NCBI GenBank assembly: GCA_947625905.1
Contig: CANQQJ010000019.1
Span: 1-62,141, forward strand
DNA from: an uncultured Clostridia bacterium
GTDB taxonomy: Bacteria > Bacillota > Clostridia > Monoglobales > Monoglobaceae
Length of the DNA stretch: 62,141 nt
Direction: 5' to 3'
The notes below the pieces were generated by a model. The model made no database searches, was not told where the DNA came from, and saw only the letters and a program-made list of their open reading frames with translations. The translations under genes and the position numbers were made by a program. This document shows positions 43,357-52,713 of the stretch, piece by piece (positions within the stretch are counted from its first letter, which is position 1; every line of letters starts with the position of its first letter).

Positions 43357-44865
43357 ATGAATTGTTTTAAAAAGTTTCTCGCCTCCGCACTTGCGGCAAG
43401 CTGCGTATTTATGAGCTTCGGCGGAGCGGTATTCGCAGATGAGGCGGCTGCCGCGCCGCAGGAATACAGCGGCGAATTCATTTCGGGATATGTGGATGAG
43501 ATCGTGGAATATCTGTCCGTGTTCGCGAAGGACGGCGTCACCTCCGCCTCTCTCTATAAGGCGGGTCTGCTCGAGGCGCTTAGAAACGATCCCGAACTGT
43601 ACGACAAAGTAATGACGGCGATACTTTCTTCAATAGATGATTACTCGGTATTCTATCCCGGCTCCGAGGAGACCAACGAGTTTCTATCCGAGCTTGAGGG
43701 CACGATCGGCGGCATCGGCATAACGATGAACGAGGTCGGCGGCAAGCTGGTCGTGGGCTCCATATATAACGATTCCCCGGCGGAAAAGGCCGGAATACTG
43801 CCCGGAGATATTCTGTACAGCGCGGACGAAAAAAATCTTTTCGGCGCCACGATAGAGGACGCGCAGGCCGTTATACGCGGCGAGATCGGAACTCCCGTGG
43901 TTATCGGGGTCATCCGCGGCGGCAGCGACTCGCCTCTTTACTTTACCATAACGCGCGAGGAGATCGCGGAAAAGCTCTCGGTCGCCCACACCGTTCTCGA
44001 GGGCGTCGACAGCCTTGACAGCTCGCCCCGCAAAGCCATGTACATAAGAATATACAGCTTTATGGACAACGCGAGCGCTCAATTCGCCGAGGCTATGACC
44101 GACGCCGAGAAAGAGGGGATTACCGACATAATCGTTGACGTGCGCGACAACGGCGGAGGATATCTGTCCGAGGCTGTGGCGATAGCCAATAATTTCTTAA
44201 AGGACGGCGACATAATCGTGTCCGAGGACCACAAATCCGATATGTTTGACATAGTTTTCAAGTCTGACAACAAGTCCGAGAAAAAATATGATCTTGTTGT
44301 ATTGGTAAACGAGAACAGCGCCAGCGCGTCCGAGGTCCTCGCGGCAGCCATACAGGACAACGAGGCCGGCATCCTTATCGGAAAGCGCACCTACGGCAAG
44401 GGCACGGTCCAGTCGATCATGCCGCTCAAGGACGGAGAAGCTATGAAATTCACCGCCGCTTATTACCTGACGCCGCTAGGCACCAACATCGATCAAGTCG
44501 GTCTCGAGCCCGACTCGACCGTTGAAAACACCTACATCCCGTTTGACCACAGCGGATTCAGCGATTTTGACTACGCAGCGGTTTACGAGCAGGGCATGAG
44601 CGACCCGAATATAGCAAAGGCCAAAAAGATCCTGGCGGTTTGGAACAGATTTTTGGGCAGCACCGACGATCCGAGCTTCGGCCCCGACCTGGCGGACGCG
44701 ATACAGCGGTTCCAGGCCATGCACGGCCTGTTCCCTTACGGAGTGCTTGACCTCACCACCCAGCGCGAGCTTTACAAAGCCCTGGTTGAGACGCAGGAAC
44801 TGGTCGACGAGCAGCTTAACGCGGCAATGCGCCACTACGGCATCACCACAAGCGAAAGCAAATAA
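43357..44865 (+). CDS. S41 family carboxy-terminal processing protease with PG-binding domain
   Basis: The protein has about 502 residues: signal peptide (1-26), PDZ domain (about 110-200, 'GGIGITMNEVGGKLVVGSI'), peptidase S41 domain with catalytic Ser in 'NSASASEVLAAAIQDNE' and Lys in 'GKRTYGKGTVQS', and a C-terminal peptidoglycan-binding-like helical domain ('FGPDLADAIQRFQAMHGLFPYG'). Such proteases act outside the membrane and process exported proteins, including sporulation signalling proteins. GGAGA precedes the ATG at 43357. A second S41 protease (52714-53886) lacks the extra domain. Confidence 0.92.
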   Translation: MNCFKKFLASALAASCVFMSFGGAVFADEAAAAPQEYSGEFISGYVDEIVEYLSVFAKDGVTSASLYKAGLLEALRNDPELYDKVMTAILSSIDDYSVFYPGSEETNEFLSELEGTIGGIGITMNEVGGKLVVGSIYNDSPAEKAGILPGDILYSADEKNLFGATIEDAQAVIRGEIGTPVVIGVIRGGSDSPLYFTITREEIAEKLSVAHTVLEGVDSLDSSPRKAMYIRIYSFMDNASAQFAEAMTDAEKEGITDIIVDVRDNGGGYLSEAVAIANNFLKDGDIIVSEDHKSDMFDIVFKSDNKSEKKYDLVVLVNENSASASEVLAAAIQDNEAGILIGKRTYGKGTVQSIMPLKDGEAMKFTAAYYLTPLGTNIDQVGLEPDSTVENTYIPFDHSGFSDFDYAAVYEQGMSDPNIAKAKKILAVWNRFLGSTDDPSFGPDLADAIQRFQAMHGLFPYGVLDLTTQRELYKALVETQELVDEQLNAAMRHYGITTSESK

Positions 44866-44876
44866 TTTATAGTATT

Positions 44877-44918
44877 CAAAAAGCGGTTCTCCCGATCGGG
44901 AGAGCCGCTGATTTTTTA
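44877..44918. terminator. Bidirectional terminator between S41 protease and ileS
   Basis: A 13-bp stem (44882-44894 with 44897-44909, one G-T type mismatch) has T-rich flanks on both sides. Confidence 0.88.
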
Positions 44919-44927
44919 TGAGCCGTT

Positions 44928-47900
44928 TTATATTTTCTTGACTTCTATCGTGACTTTTTCGCCGTTGATGTTCCACTCTTTGCCGTTGTTTTCGGCCGAA
45001 TCTATGGTGTCGGCCAGGGCCTGAGACTTGATCTCGGAGTCGAACTTGTCGAAGATCGCGGCGATCTTTTCGCTGCCGCTGTAGGCCACGCTTATCCGAT
45101 CCTGGACCTCAAAGCCAGAATCCTTGCGCATAGTCTGTATCTTGCTGAGTATCTCTCTGAGGAAACCCTCGTCGATCAGCTCGTCGTTTAAGTTGGTGTC
45201 TAGTATCACGGTGAAGCCGCCGTCGCTGTCGCTGACAAGGCCGTTCATCTGCTCGGTCTCTATCAGCACGTCGTCCTTATAAACCTCAACGTCGGTGTCC
45301 TGAACCTTAAGGCGCAGGGGCTCGCCCGAATTGAGCACCGCCATGACCTCGGCGCCGTCCATCTTGGCGATCTCGTCGAATATGGGGCGCATAAGCCGTC
45401 CGTACTTGGGACCCATTGTCCTCATCTGGGGCTTGAACTTGTACGCGATAAACGCGCTCGCGTCCTCCACAAACTCGACATCTTTGATATTGAGCTCATC
45501 CAAGATTATATAGATATAATCGGGATTTATCTTGGTCTTTGACTGGATATAGAGCTTTGGCAGGGGCTGTCTGTTTTTGATGTTCGCCTCGTTGCGGCAG
45601 GCGCGGCCCAGGATAACCACCTTGCGCACCGCGTCCATATCGGTCTCGATCTCGGGGAAGCTGAGCTCCCCGCGAACCATCGGATAGTCGCACAGGTGCA
45701 CGCTCTCGGGCGCGTCCTTATCGACCGACATCACCAAATTTTGATATATCTGCTCGGTCATAAACGGGATAAACGGCGCGCAAACCTTCGAGAACTCGAC
45801 CAGAACGGTGTAGAGCGTCATGTAGGCACTGATCTTGTCGTCGTTGAGCTCGCTCGCCCAGAAGCGCTCGCGGCTCCTGCGCACGTACCAGTTGGACAGC
45901 TCGTCGGTAAACTCGGATATCGCGCGGGTGGCCTCGACTATCTTGTAGTTAAACAAATTGTCGTCCACCTCTTTGATAACGCCGTTTAACTTTGACAATA
46001 TCCACTTGTCCATAACCGACAGCTTTTTCGGGTCAAGCTCGTGCTTTGTGGGGTCGAACTTGTCGATCTCGGCATACAGCACATAGAACGCGTAGGTGTT
46101 CCACAGAGTTCCCAGGAACTTGCGCTGGGATTCCGAAACGTTTCTCGCCGAAAATCTGTTGGGCAGCCACGGCGCCGAGTTTGAGTAGAAGTACCAGCGA
46201 ACCGCGTCGGCGCCCTGGTCGTTGAGTATATCCATGGGCGCGATAACGTTGCCCAGGTGCTTGCTCATCTTTTTGCCGTGCTCGTCCTGCACGTGGCCCA
46301 TAACTATAACATTCTTATAGGGCGACTCGTCAAACAGCAGGGTAGATATCGCCATCAGAGTGTAGAACCAGCCTCTGGTCTGGTCGATAGCCTCGCTTAT
46401 GAAGTCGGCGGGGAAGTGCTTTTCGAACAGCTCCTTGTTCTCAAAGGGATAGTGGAGCTGCGCGAAAGGCATCGAGCCCGAATCGAACCAGCAGTCAATA
46501 ACCTCGGGAACGCGCTTCATCTCGCCGCCGCACTCGGGGCAGCGGAGCTTGACCTCGTCGACATACGGCTTGTGCAGCTCGATGTCGTCGGGGCAGTTTA
46601 TTCCCATCTCCTTGAGCTCGGCTATCGAGCCGATAACGTGTCTGTATCCGCAGGAGCACTCCCAGATAGGCAGGGGCGTTCCCCAGTATCTTGAGCGGGA
46701 GAGGCCCCAGTCGATTATGTTCTCGAGGAAGTTTCCGAATCTGCCGTGCTTGATGTTGTCCGGCAGCCAGTTGACCTTCTCGTTGTTTTTAAGCAGATTG
46801 TCGCGCACCGCGGTCATCTTGATGAACCACGTGTCGCAGGCGTAGTAAAGCAGCGGCGTGTCGCATCTCCAGCAGAAGGGATAGCTGTGCTCGAACGGAA
46901 TGACCGCGAACGCCTGACCTCTGTCCTTGAGGTCGCGGATGATCAGCTTGTCGGCGTCTTTTACGAACATACCCGACCAGTCTCCGCAGCCGTCAACAAA
47001 CTTGCCCTGCGTGTTGACAAGATTTATAAAGGGCAGGTCGTAATCCTTGCCGACGCGGTTGTCGTCCTCACCGAATGCGGGCGCGATGTGCACGATTCCG
47101 GTGCCGTCCTCCATGGTGACATAGTTGTCGGCGACGATCCTGTAGGCGTCGCCCTCGGGCTTTTCAAAATCATAAAGCGGGTCGTAGTGCATACCGACAA
47201 GATCGGTTCCGACATGCTTTTCAAGCACGGTGTACTCGCCGTCTATAACCTTCTCAAGCAGAGCTTCGGCCAGAATATATTTCTCGCTGCCCGTGTCGAT
47301 CTTGACATAGGTCTCATAGGGGTTGACGCAGAGCGCCACATTGGACGGCAGCGTCCAGGGCGTCGTGGTCCACGCGAGAATAAACTCGTTCTCGGGCGCG
47401 TCCTTTATGTGGAACTTGGCAATGATCGAGTTTTCCTTGACGTCCTTGTAGCCCTGCGCCACCTCGTGGCTCGAAAGCGCGGTGCCGCAGCGCGGGCAAT
47501 ATGGCATGATCTTGTGGCCCTTGTAGAGCAGGCCCTTGTCCCATATCTGTCTGAGCGCCCACCATACCGACTCGATATAGTCGTTGTGGTAAGTCACGTA
47601 CGGGTTGTCCATATCGGCCCAGAATCCGACGCGGTCGCTCATTTCCTCCCAGTCGCTCTGGTACACGAAAACGCTGTCCTTGCACTTTTTGATAAAGTCT
47701 TCAACGCCGTATTTTTCGATCTCGGGCTTGCCGCTTATGCCGAGGCTCTTCTCGACCTCAAGCTCAACGGGCAGACCGTGGGTGTCCCAACCCGCCTTGC
47801 GCTCAACCAGATAGCCCTTCATTGTGCGGTACCTGGGGATCAGGTCCTTGATGGCGCGGGTCAGCACGTGGCCTATATGGGGCTTGCCGTTGGCCGTGGG

Positions 47901-48041
47901 CGGTCCGTCAAAAAACGTATATATCTCCGCTCCTTCGCGGTTTTTCACACTCTTTTTAAATATATCGTTCTTTTTCCAAAAATCAACTACTTCCTTTTCT
48001 CTGTCAACAAAGGAAAGCTCGGTTGACACCTTACGATACAT
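44928..48041 (-). CDS. ileS: Isoleucine--tRNA ligase, long (IleS2) type
   Basis: The 1037-residue class I synthetase has 'DGPPTANGKPHIGHVLTRAI' with the HIGH motif, an editing domain, 'HGKKMSKHLGNV' as the KMSKS motif and a long C-terminal part. Length and the N-terminal 'ELSFVDREKEVVDFWKKNDIF' match the eukaryote-like IleS2 class and not the about 920-residue IleS1. IleS2 enzymes are known for natural resistance to mupirocin. No T-box leader fits in the 48-nt gap to the upstream ArsR-type gene. GGAGGG precedes the ATG. Confidence 0.95.
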   Translation of the reverse strand: MYRKVSTELSFVDREKEVVDFWKKNDIFKKSVKNREGAEIYTFFDGPPTANGKPHIGHVLTRAIKDLIPRYRTMKGYLVERKAGWDTHGLPVELEVEKSLGISGKPEIEKYGVEDFIKKCKDSVFVYQSDWEEMSDRVGFWADMDNPYVTYHNDYIESVWWALRQIWDKGLLYKGHKIMPYCPRCGTALSSHEVAQGYKDVKENSIIAKFHIKDAPENEFILAWTTTPWTLPSNVALCVNPYETYVKIDTGSEKYILAEALLEKVIDGEYTVLEKHVGTDLVGMHYDPLYDFEKPEGDAYRIVADNYVTMEDGTGIVHIAPAFGEDDNRVGKDYDLPFINLVNTQGKFVDGCGDWSGMFVKDADKLIIRDLKDRGQAFAVIPFEHSYPFCWRCDTPLLYYACDTWFIKMTAVRDNLLKNNEKVNWLPDNIKHGRFGNFLENIIDWGLSRSRYWGTPLPIWECSCGYRHVIGSIAELKEMGINCPDDIELHKPYVDEVKLRCPECGGEMKRVPEVIDCWFDSGSMPFAQLHYPFENKELFEKHFPADFISEAIDQTRGWFYTLMAISTLLFDESPYKNVIVMGHVQDEHGKKMSKHLGNVIAPMDILNDQGADAVRWYFYSNSAPWLPNRFSARNVSESQRKFLGTLWNTYAFYVLYAEIDKFDPTKHELDPKKLSVMDKWILSKLNGVIKEVDDNLFNYKIVEATRAISEFTDELSNWYVRRSRERFWASELNDDKISAYMTLYTVLVEFSKVCAPFIPFMTEQIYQNLVMSVDKDAPESVHLCDYPMVRGELSFPEIETDMDAVRKVVILGRACRNEANIKNRQPLPKLYIQSKTKINPDYIYIILDELNIKDVEFVEDASAFIAYKFKPQMRTMGPKYGRLMRPIFDEIAKMDGAEVMAVLNSGEPLRLKVQDTDVEVYKDDVLIETEQMNGLVSDSDGGFTVILDTNLNDELIDEGFLREILSKIQTMRKDSGFEVQDRISVAYSGSEKIAAIFDKFDSEIKSQALADTIDSAENNGKEWNINGEKVTIEVKKI

Positions 48042-48089
48042 TTATATCCCTCCAATTCTTAATGTTAGTCTTTGATCTATTGCTGTTGT

Positions 48090-48416
48090 TTATTTTTCGT
48101 TTGATTTATGCTCGACATGGGTCAGCGCCTGATGTATTATATCGACAACGTGCTCGTCGTCAAGCGAGTAAAATATGTTTTTGCCCTCGCGGCGGGACTT
48201 CACGTGGCCCTCAAGCTTGAGCTGCTTGAGCTGGTGCGAAACCGCCGAGCCCGAGGCGTCCAAGGACTCCGCTATGTCGGTCACGCACATCTCCCGTCCG
48301 TACAGAGCGTACAGGATCTTGACGCGGGTCTCGTCGCCCAGAACTTTAAAGAACGATGTGACGCGCCGAATCAGATCGGGGTCCATGATCTCGCATTTTC
48401 GAATATTCTCATTCAT
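48090..48416 (-). CDS. ArsR/SmtB-family metal-sensing repressor
   Basis: The 108-residue winged-helix protein has 'FKVLGDETRVKILYALYGREMCVTDIAESL' (helices 2-3; given by position 23-52) and recognition helix 'SAVSHQLKQLKLEGHV'. The last helix has Asp-x-His and a later His-Val-Glu-His ('DDEHVVDIIHQALTHVEH'), the SmtB-type zinc site. ATG at 48416 follows AAAGGTG. It lies directly upstream of ileS on the same strand, and no metal transporter is in sight, so its target is unclear. Confidence 0.88.
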   Translation of the reverse strand: MNENIRKCEIMDPDLIRRVTSFFKVLGDETRVKILYALYGREMCVTDIAESLDASGSAVSHQLKQLKLEGHVKSRREGKNIFYSLDDEHVVDIIHQALTHVEHKSNEK

Positions 48417-48428
48417 CAAAAATCACCT

Positions 48429-49067
48429 TTATTCCGCGACGGGATCGTCATGCGCGATCCCGGCAAGATGCTCGTAGATCGCGACCGCGTTGTTGTGGGC
48501 CGCGCGCTTGTCCGCCTTTCCGTCGTCGGCAGGATACAGATCGCGGACCAGAAGATAATATTCGCCCGAAAGCCCCATCTTCTCCATAAGCGCGCCGTTT
48601 TCGTTCAGCGGGTACACGTTCGAGAAGCAATCGCCATAGTCGTTGTCCATCAAAAAATCGTAATATTCCTTGTCAACAATATAGATATCGTTGGTTCCGG
48701 CATTCAGCTCGCCCATCAAACGGGTCTCGACCGCCACAGCCTCCTCGCTGAGCCTGCTATGGCTGCCGGACATCGGCGTCACCGAGACCGAAATGTCTCC
48801 GTCCTGGTTGACGTCGTTGCAGTATTCGGAAAGCTCGGCCTGTATCTTGCCCGCTGTGTCCTCGGGCACCGCGTCTCCGGTATAAACCGCCACAACCGAA
48901 TCATAGGACTGAACATTGGTGATCTCATAAATCGTCATCGCGATCGTGAGGATAACAAAGATCACTCCGACAACTACCCATTTATTGTAAAACCAGAAGT
49001 TTACAAGCCGCTTTTTAAAAGGCAGCTGTTTTGTCATTTCTCTGGCCTCTCTGGCCTGACTGTCCAT
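48429..49067 (-). CDS. Membrane-anchored protein of unknown function
   Basis: The 212-residue protein has a basic N-terminus, one membrane segment (about residues 29-50) and an extracytoplasmic domain with 'YDSVVAVYTGDAVPEDT' and many acidic residues. I do not recognise the family; similar proteins accompany various regulators in Clostridia. ATG at 49067 is chosen for its AAAGAGA site. It is 12 nt upstream of the ArsR-type gene on the same strand. Confidence 0.7.
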   Translation of the reverse strand: MDSQAREAREMTKQLPFKKRLVNFWFYNKWVVVGVIFVILTIAMTIYEITNVQSYDSVVAVYTGDAVPEDTAGKIQAELSEYCNDVNQDGDISVSVTPMSGSHSRLSEEAVAVETRLMGELNAGTNDIYIVDKEYYDFLMDNDYGDCFSNVYPLNENGALMEKMGLSGEYYLLVRDLYPADDGKADKRAAHNNAVAIYEHLAGIAHDDPVAE

Positions 49068-49163
49068 AAAAATCATCTCTTTCCTATGATCACATTTAAA
49101 TCGAATTTTCAAAGCCGCTCCGCGGCCGCAATAATTCCGATCATATATTATACATACTTTGCT

Positions 49164-49192
49164 ATTATACCATACCGAATTTTATTTTGCAA
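49164..49192 (-). promoter_or_regulatory. Promoter upstream of membrane protein-arsR-ileS group
   Basis: On the minus strand TTGCAA and TATAAT are separated by 17 nt. Nothing else is recognised in the 49193-49349 part of this divergent gap. Confidence 0.65.
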
Positions 49193-49349
49193 TACGAATT
49201 TACCAAATTGTTCACAAAAATATATCCCCTCGGCGCCTGCGCTGTAAGGAATTTTACTTAAATCATTAAAACAGACTCTGTAAGCGCCGACGGGAATGAC
49301 TAATAATCGAAAATTACATGTTGACTTTTCTCATCAAAAATGATATATA

Positions 49350-49378
49350 TTGACATATTTCGACTTTTATGGTATGCT
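49350..49378 (+). promoter_or_regulatory. Promoter of DUF4230 gene
   Basis: TTGACA (49350-49355) and TATGCT (49373-49378) are separated by 17 nt. Confidence 0.7.
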
Positions 49379-49418
49379 TAATTTCGTGAAGTATAATACA
49401 TTTTAGGGAGGTTAAAAA

Positions 49419-50048
49419 ATGATGTCATTTAGTAAGGATCCTGACAAACGCCCATCAGAAAAGCTGTTGAAAAAGTTTTCAAAACTTCTGTTTATAGCGG
49501 TTCTCATATTTGCCGTGGTATTTTGTTGCACATTGTTCTCCAAAGGCAGCGTTAAAAACAATTCCATCGTTGTAAAAAGCGCTATCAACAATATCGGTGA
49601 ATTGGCAACTTCCGAGTATAGCTATACAATGGTTCAAACATCCGAAAAGCCTAAAAAGGAAGTGTTTGGTTTTGCCATACCTTTGACTGCCAGTAAAGTT
49701 ATCTACAGCTATGACGGTCTGATCAAAGCGGGATTTGATTTCACACAAATTGATGTAGACTTAAATAAAGTAACGAAAACCATCACTTGCACTCTGCCGG
49801 AAACAAAGATTTTATCTTCCGAGGTAAAATATGACAGTCTTAACGTATACGACGAGAATAATAACCCGTTCAACGCTTTCACATTCGAAGACATGAATCT
49901 CAGTATTGCCGATTTACAGCAAAAAGCGGAGCAGTCGGCTATTGACAGCGGCCTTCTGACAAATGCTTATGAAAACGCTAAAACCGTAATTAAGTCATCA
50001 ATAAGCGGTCTGTATGATTCGGACAAATATACTCTGGAATTTAAGTAA
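49419..50048 (+). CDS. DUF4230 domain membrane protein
   Basis: The 209-residue protein has one N-terminal membrane segment (about residues 22-42) and an outer domain with the DUF4230 pattern: 'SAINNIGELATSEYSYT', 'ASKVIYSYDGLIKAGFDFTQ' and 'TCTLPETKILSSEV'. The function is unknown. The gene is more A/T-rich than its neighbours and uses different codons, which may mean transfer. It has its own promoter, an AGGGAGG site and a terminator, so it is monocistronic. Confidence 0.8.
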   Translation: MMSFSKDPDKRPSEKLLKKFSKLLFIAVLIFAVVFCCTLFSKGSVKNNSIVVKSAINNIGELATSEYSYTMVQTSEKPKKEVFGFAIPLTASKVIYSYDGLIKAGFDFTQIDVDLNKVTKTITCTLPETKILSSEVKYDSLNVYDENNNPFNAFTFEDMNLSIADLQQKAEQSAIDSGLLTNAYENAKTVIKSSISGLYDSDKYTLEFK

Positions 50049-50051
50049 ACC

Positions 50052-50082
50052 AAAAGAGCCCGTATTTTCGGGCTCTTATTCT
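50052..50082 (+). terminator. Terminator of DUF4230 gene
   Basis: A 9-bp stem (AAGAGCCCG with CGGGCTCTT) is followed by ATTCTTAT. It may also serve lysS from the other side. Confidence 0.75.
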
Positions 50083-50119
50083 TATCCAAATTTCACTTTA
50101 TCAAGCATTAAAACGCCGT

Positions 50120-51619
50120 TTACTCCTCTATCGGTTTCATTGTGGGGAAGAGCAAAACGTCGCGGATGGAGCTGCTGTCGGTGAGGAGCATTACCAGGCG
50201 GTCGACGCCTATGCCGAGGCCGCCGGTGGGGGGCAGACCGTACTCGAGGGCGTTGACGTAGTCCTCGTCCATCATGTTGGCCTCGTCGTCGCCCGCCTCG
50301 CGCTTTTCAACCTGCTTTATGAACCTTTCCTTCTGGTCTATCGGGTCATTGAGCTCCGAGAACGCGTTGCCGAACTCGCGGCGGGTAATGAACACCTCAA
50401 ACCTCTCGGTGAAGTCGGGATTGTCGGCGTAGCGTTTCGCCAGCGGAGATATCTCCACCGGGTACTCATATATGAAGGTGGGCTGAACCAGACTCTCCTC
50501 CACTTTTTCCTCAAACACATAACTGATCACTTCACCCTTTGACATTTTGGGCGCGTCGTCGTCAAACTCGACTCCGGCGGCTTTCGCCATATCTATAGCT
50601 TCCTCCGCTGTCGCTGCCTCTCGCAGGTCGATGCCGGCGTACTTCTTTATCGCGTCAAGCATGGTGAGCCGCTCCCACTTTCCGCCCAGGTCGATCTCCT
50701 CGCCCTGATAGGTGAGTTTGGTGGTTCCCAGCGCCTTTTCAGCCACATACTTGAACAGGTCCTCGGTGAGGTCCATCATGTCCTCATAGTCGGCGTAGGC
50801 CTCGTATACCTCCACCGATGTGAACTCCGGATTGTGCTTAACATCCATGCCCTCGTTCCTGAACAGGCGTCCCATCTCGTAGACCTTTTCAAATCCGCCG
50901 ACAATAAGGCGCTTTAAGTAAAGCTCGGGCGCGATGCGCATATACATGTCTATGTCGAGCGTGTTGTGGTGAGTGATAAACGGTCTTGCCGCCGCTCCGC
51001 CCGGTATCGTGTTGAGTATGGGGGTTTCGACCTCCATAAAGCCGCGCTCGTCTAAAAAGCTTCTAATAGCGCGGATAATGACCGAGCGCAGCTCAAAAGT
51101 CCTGCGCACCTCGTCGTTCATAATAAGATCGACATAGCGCTGTCTGTATCTCAGGTCGGTGTTGGTCATGCCGTGGAACTTCTCGGGCAGGGGACGCAGG
51201 GATTTGGACAACAGCTTGATACTTGACGCGCGGACGGTTATCTCGCCCATTTTGGTCTTGAAAACCTCTCCGGTCACGCCGACTATATCGCCGATGTCGT
51301 ATTTCTTATAAATCTTATACTCGTCGTCGCCAAGCTCGTCCCTCTTTACGCAGAGCTGTATCCTGCCGCTTCTGTCCGACAGATCGGCGAATGACATTTT
51401 GCCCATAACGCGCTTTGCCATCAGCCTGCCCGCTATCGTGACGATCTTGCCCTCGTATGCCTCATAATCGGCTTTTATGTCGGCCGCCATATCCTTACGG
51501 TCAAAGGACGTCACCTCGAACGGGTCGCGTCCGCTCTCTCTGAGAACGCCCAGCTTGTCCCGCCGTATTCTCAGGACCTCGTTAAGTTCCTTTTCTGTCT
51601 GCCTGTTATTTTCGCTCAT
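50120..51619 (-). CDS. lysS: Lysine--tRNA ligase (class II)
   Basis: The 499-residue class II synthetase has an OB-fold anticodon domain (about residues 58-165), motif 2 '[20 protein letters not shown]' and motif 3 '[14 protein letters not shown]'. It lies 21 nt after greA, a pairing common in Firmicutes. It charges tRNA-Lys. Confidence 0.97.
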   Translation of the reverse strand: MSENNRQTEKELNEVLRIRRDKLGVLRESGRDPFEVTSFDRKDMAADIKADYEAYEGKIVTIAGRLMAKRVMGKMSFADLSDRSGRIQLCVKRDELGDDEYKIYKKYDIGDIVGVTGEVFKTKMGEITVRASSIKLLSKSLRPLPEKFHGMTNTDLRYRQRYVDLIMNDEVRRTFELRSVIIRAIRSFLDERGFMEVETPILNTIPGGAAARPFITHHNTLDIDMYMRIAPELYLKRLIVGGFEKVYEMGRLFRNEGMDVKHNPEFTSVEVYEAYADYEDMMDLTEDLFKYVAEKALGTTKLTYQGEEIDLGGKWERLTMLDAIKKYAGIDLREAATAEEAIDMAKAAGVEFDDDAPKMSKGEVISYVFEEKVEESLVQPTFIYEYPVEISPLAKRYADNPDFTERFEVFITRREFGNAFSELNDPIDQKERFIKQVEKREAGDDEANMMDEDYVNALEYGLPPTGGLGIGVDRLVMLLTDSSSIRDVLLFPTMKPIEE

Positions 51620-51640
51620 TTTTTCCTCCGTATATTAAAT

Positions 51641-52114
51641 TTAGGAAATTCCCAGAATCTTGTACTGAATGATCCCCGCGGGCGCCTCGACGTCTATCGT
51701 CTCGCCCGTGCTCCTGCCAAGCAGGGCCGCGCCCAAAGGCGACTCGTCAGACAGCTTGCCCTTGTCGGGATCGGCCTCGGTGGAGCCCACTATCTTGTAG
51801 GTCACTTCCTCATCAAACTCAACGTCGAGAATCTTTACCTTCGCACCGATCTCCACGATCGAGGTGTCGCGGTCCTCCTCGCTGATAACGACCGCGTTTT
51901 TGAGCATGTTCTCAAGAGACACGATGCGCGCCTCGACCTGAGCCTGCTCGTTCTTGGCCTCGTCGTATTCCGAGTTCTCGGAAAGATCACCGAAGCCCAG
52001 AGCCACCTTTATCTTCTCCGAGACCTCTTTGCGTTTTTTGGTTTTTAAATATTCGAGTTCTTCCTCAAGCTGCTTTAAACCATCTTCAGTTAACTTAACC
52101 TGTTTCTTTTCCAT
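51641..52114 (-). CDS. greA: Transcription elongation factor GreA
   Basis: The 157-residue protein has the N-terminal coiled coil with the acidic tip ('[21 protein letters not shown]' region, residues 41-61) and the C-terminal FKBP-like domain ('[23 protein letters not shown]', 123-145). It rescues backtracked RNA polymerase. GGAGG precedes the ATG. The promoter at 52204-52176 is a full consensus. Confidence 0.97.
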   Translation of the reverse strand: MEKKQVKLTEDGLKQLEEELEYLKTKKRKEVSEKIKVALGFGDLSENSEYDEAKNEQAQVEARIVSLENMLKNAVVISEEDRDTSIVEIGAKVKILDVEFDEEVTYKIVGSTEADPDKGKLSDESPLGAALLGRSTGETIDVEAPAGIIQYKILGIS

Positions 52115-52175
52115 TTTTAGTTACCTCCGATATTTTAAAAATTATTACAAACCTTGACTTATAGTTAACTTATAA

Positions 52176-52204
52176 ATTATACTCTAATATCAAGCAATTG
52201 TCAA
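52176..52204 (-). promoter_or_regulatory. Consensus promoter of greA-lysS operon
   Basis: On the minus strand TTGACA (52204-52199) and TATAAT (52181-52176) have a 17-nt spacer. It is followed by a 60-nt leader. Confidence 0.85.
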
Positions 52205-52212
52205 CACCAATT

Positions 52213-52692
52213 TCAGCCGCGGACCAATTTGCCGCTTTCGTCTGTGCCTACTATGCAAAGGTCGCGGCCGAGGCGCAGCACGCCGCCGCCGATATCCGCC
52301 GTCAGGGTCTGGCGGCACCGCGCGAAATCACCGAAGCTATACAGCATGATCGGCAAGCCGAATTTTGTATAAACTCCGTCGGCGATATCCTCGGCAGACG
52401 GATCGTCGGTATAGACGGCGAGCCGTCTGAATCTCGGACAAATATAATCTATGAGCCCCTCCGCGCCCGCGAGGCCGCTCGGCAGCGCGACCCCGATTCC
52501 CGCGCTGTCCGCGGAGATACCCGCGGCGCCCAGCGCGAATTCTATCGCGGCGGGAAAGCTGCCCGGATCAAGAGGCTTTATCGGCGGTGTTTTTATTTCT
52601 TCGGAAATCGGCTCGGGCGCGCGTTCGGCTCCCGCTTTAAATACGCGCCGAACAGCGGCTTTTATCTTTTGCGGAATTTTTGAAAATAGCAT
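52213..52692 (-). CDS. Conserved-looking hypothetical protein
   Basis: The 159-residue protein starts with a basic amphipathic stretch and has no clear signal peptide. Its core 'GLIDYICPRFRRLAVYTDD' and 'IADGVYTKFGLPIMLY' looks structured. A second half with 'LTADIGGGVLRLGRDLCIVG' resembles nothing I can name. It follows the CtpA-type protease gene after 21 nt and is probably cotranscribed. An AAAGGACG site lies before the ATG. Confidence 0.65.
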   Translation of the reverse strand: MLFSKIPQKIKAAVRRVFKAGAERAPEPISEEIKTPPIKPLDPGSFPAAIEFALGAAGISADSAGIGVALPSGLAGAEGLIDYICPRFRRLAVYTDDPSAEDIADGVYTKFGLPIMLYSFGDFARCRQTLTADIGGGVLRLGRDLCIVGTDESGKLVRG

Positions 52693-52713
52693 AAAAATCC
52701 GCGTCCTTTTCGC

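Noticed and set aside
46746-48026. 426-residue plus-strand frame opposite ileS
   Set aside because: It is antisense to conserved synthetase sequence, and its composition mirrors that gene.
48042-48090. T-box leader for ileS
   Set aside because: The gap to the upstream gene is under 50 nt, and neither the T-box motif nor a terminator hairpin is present.
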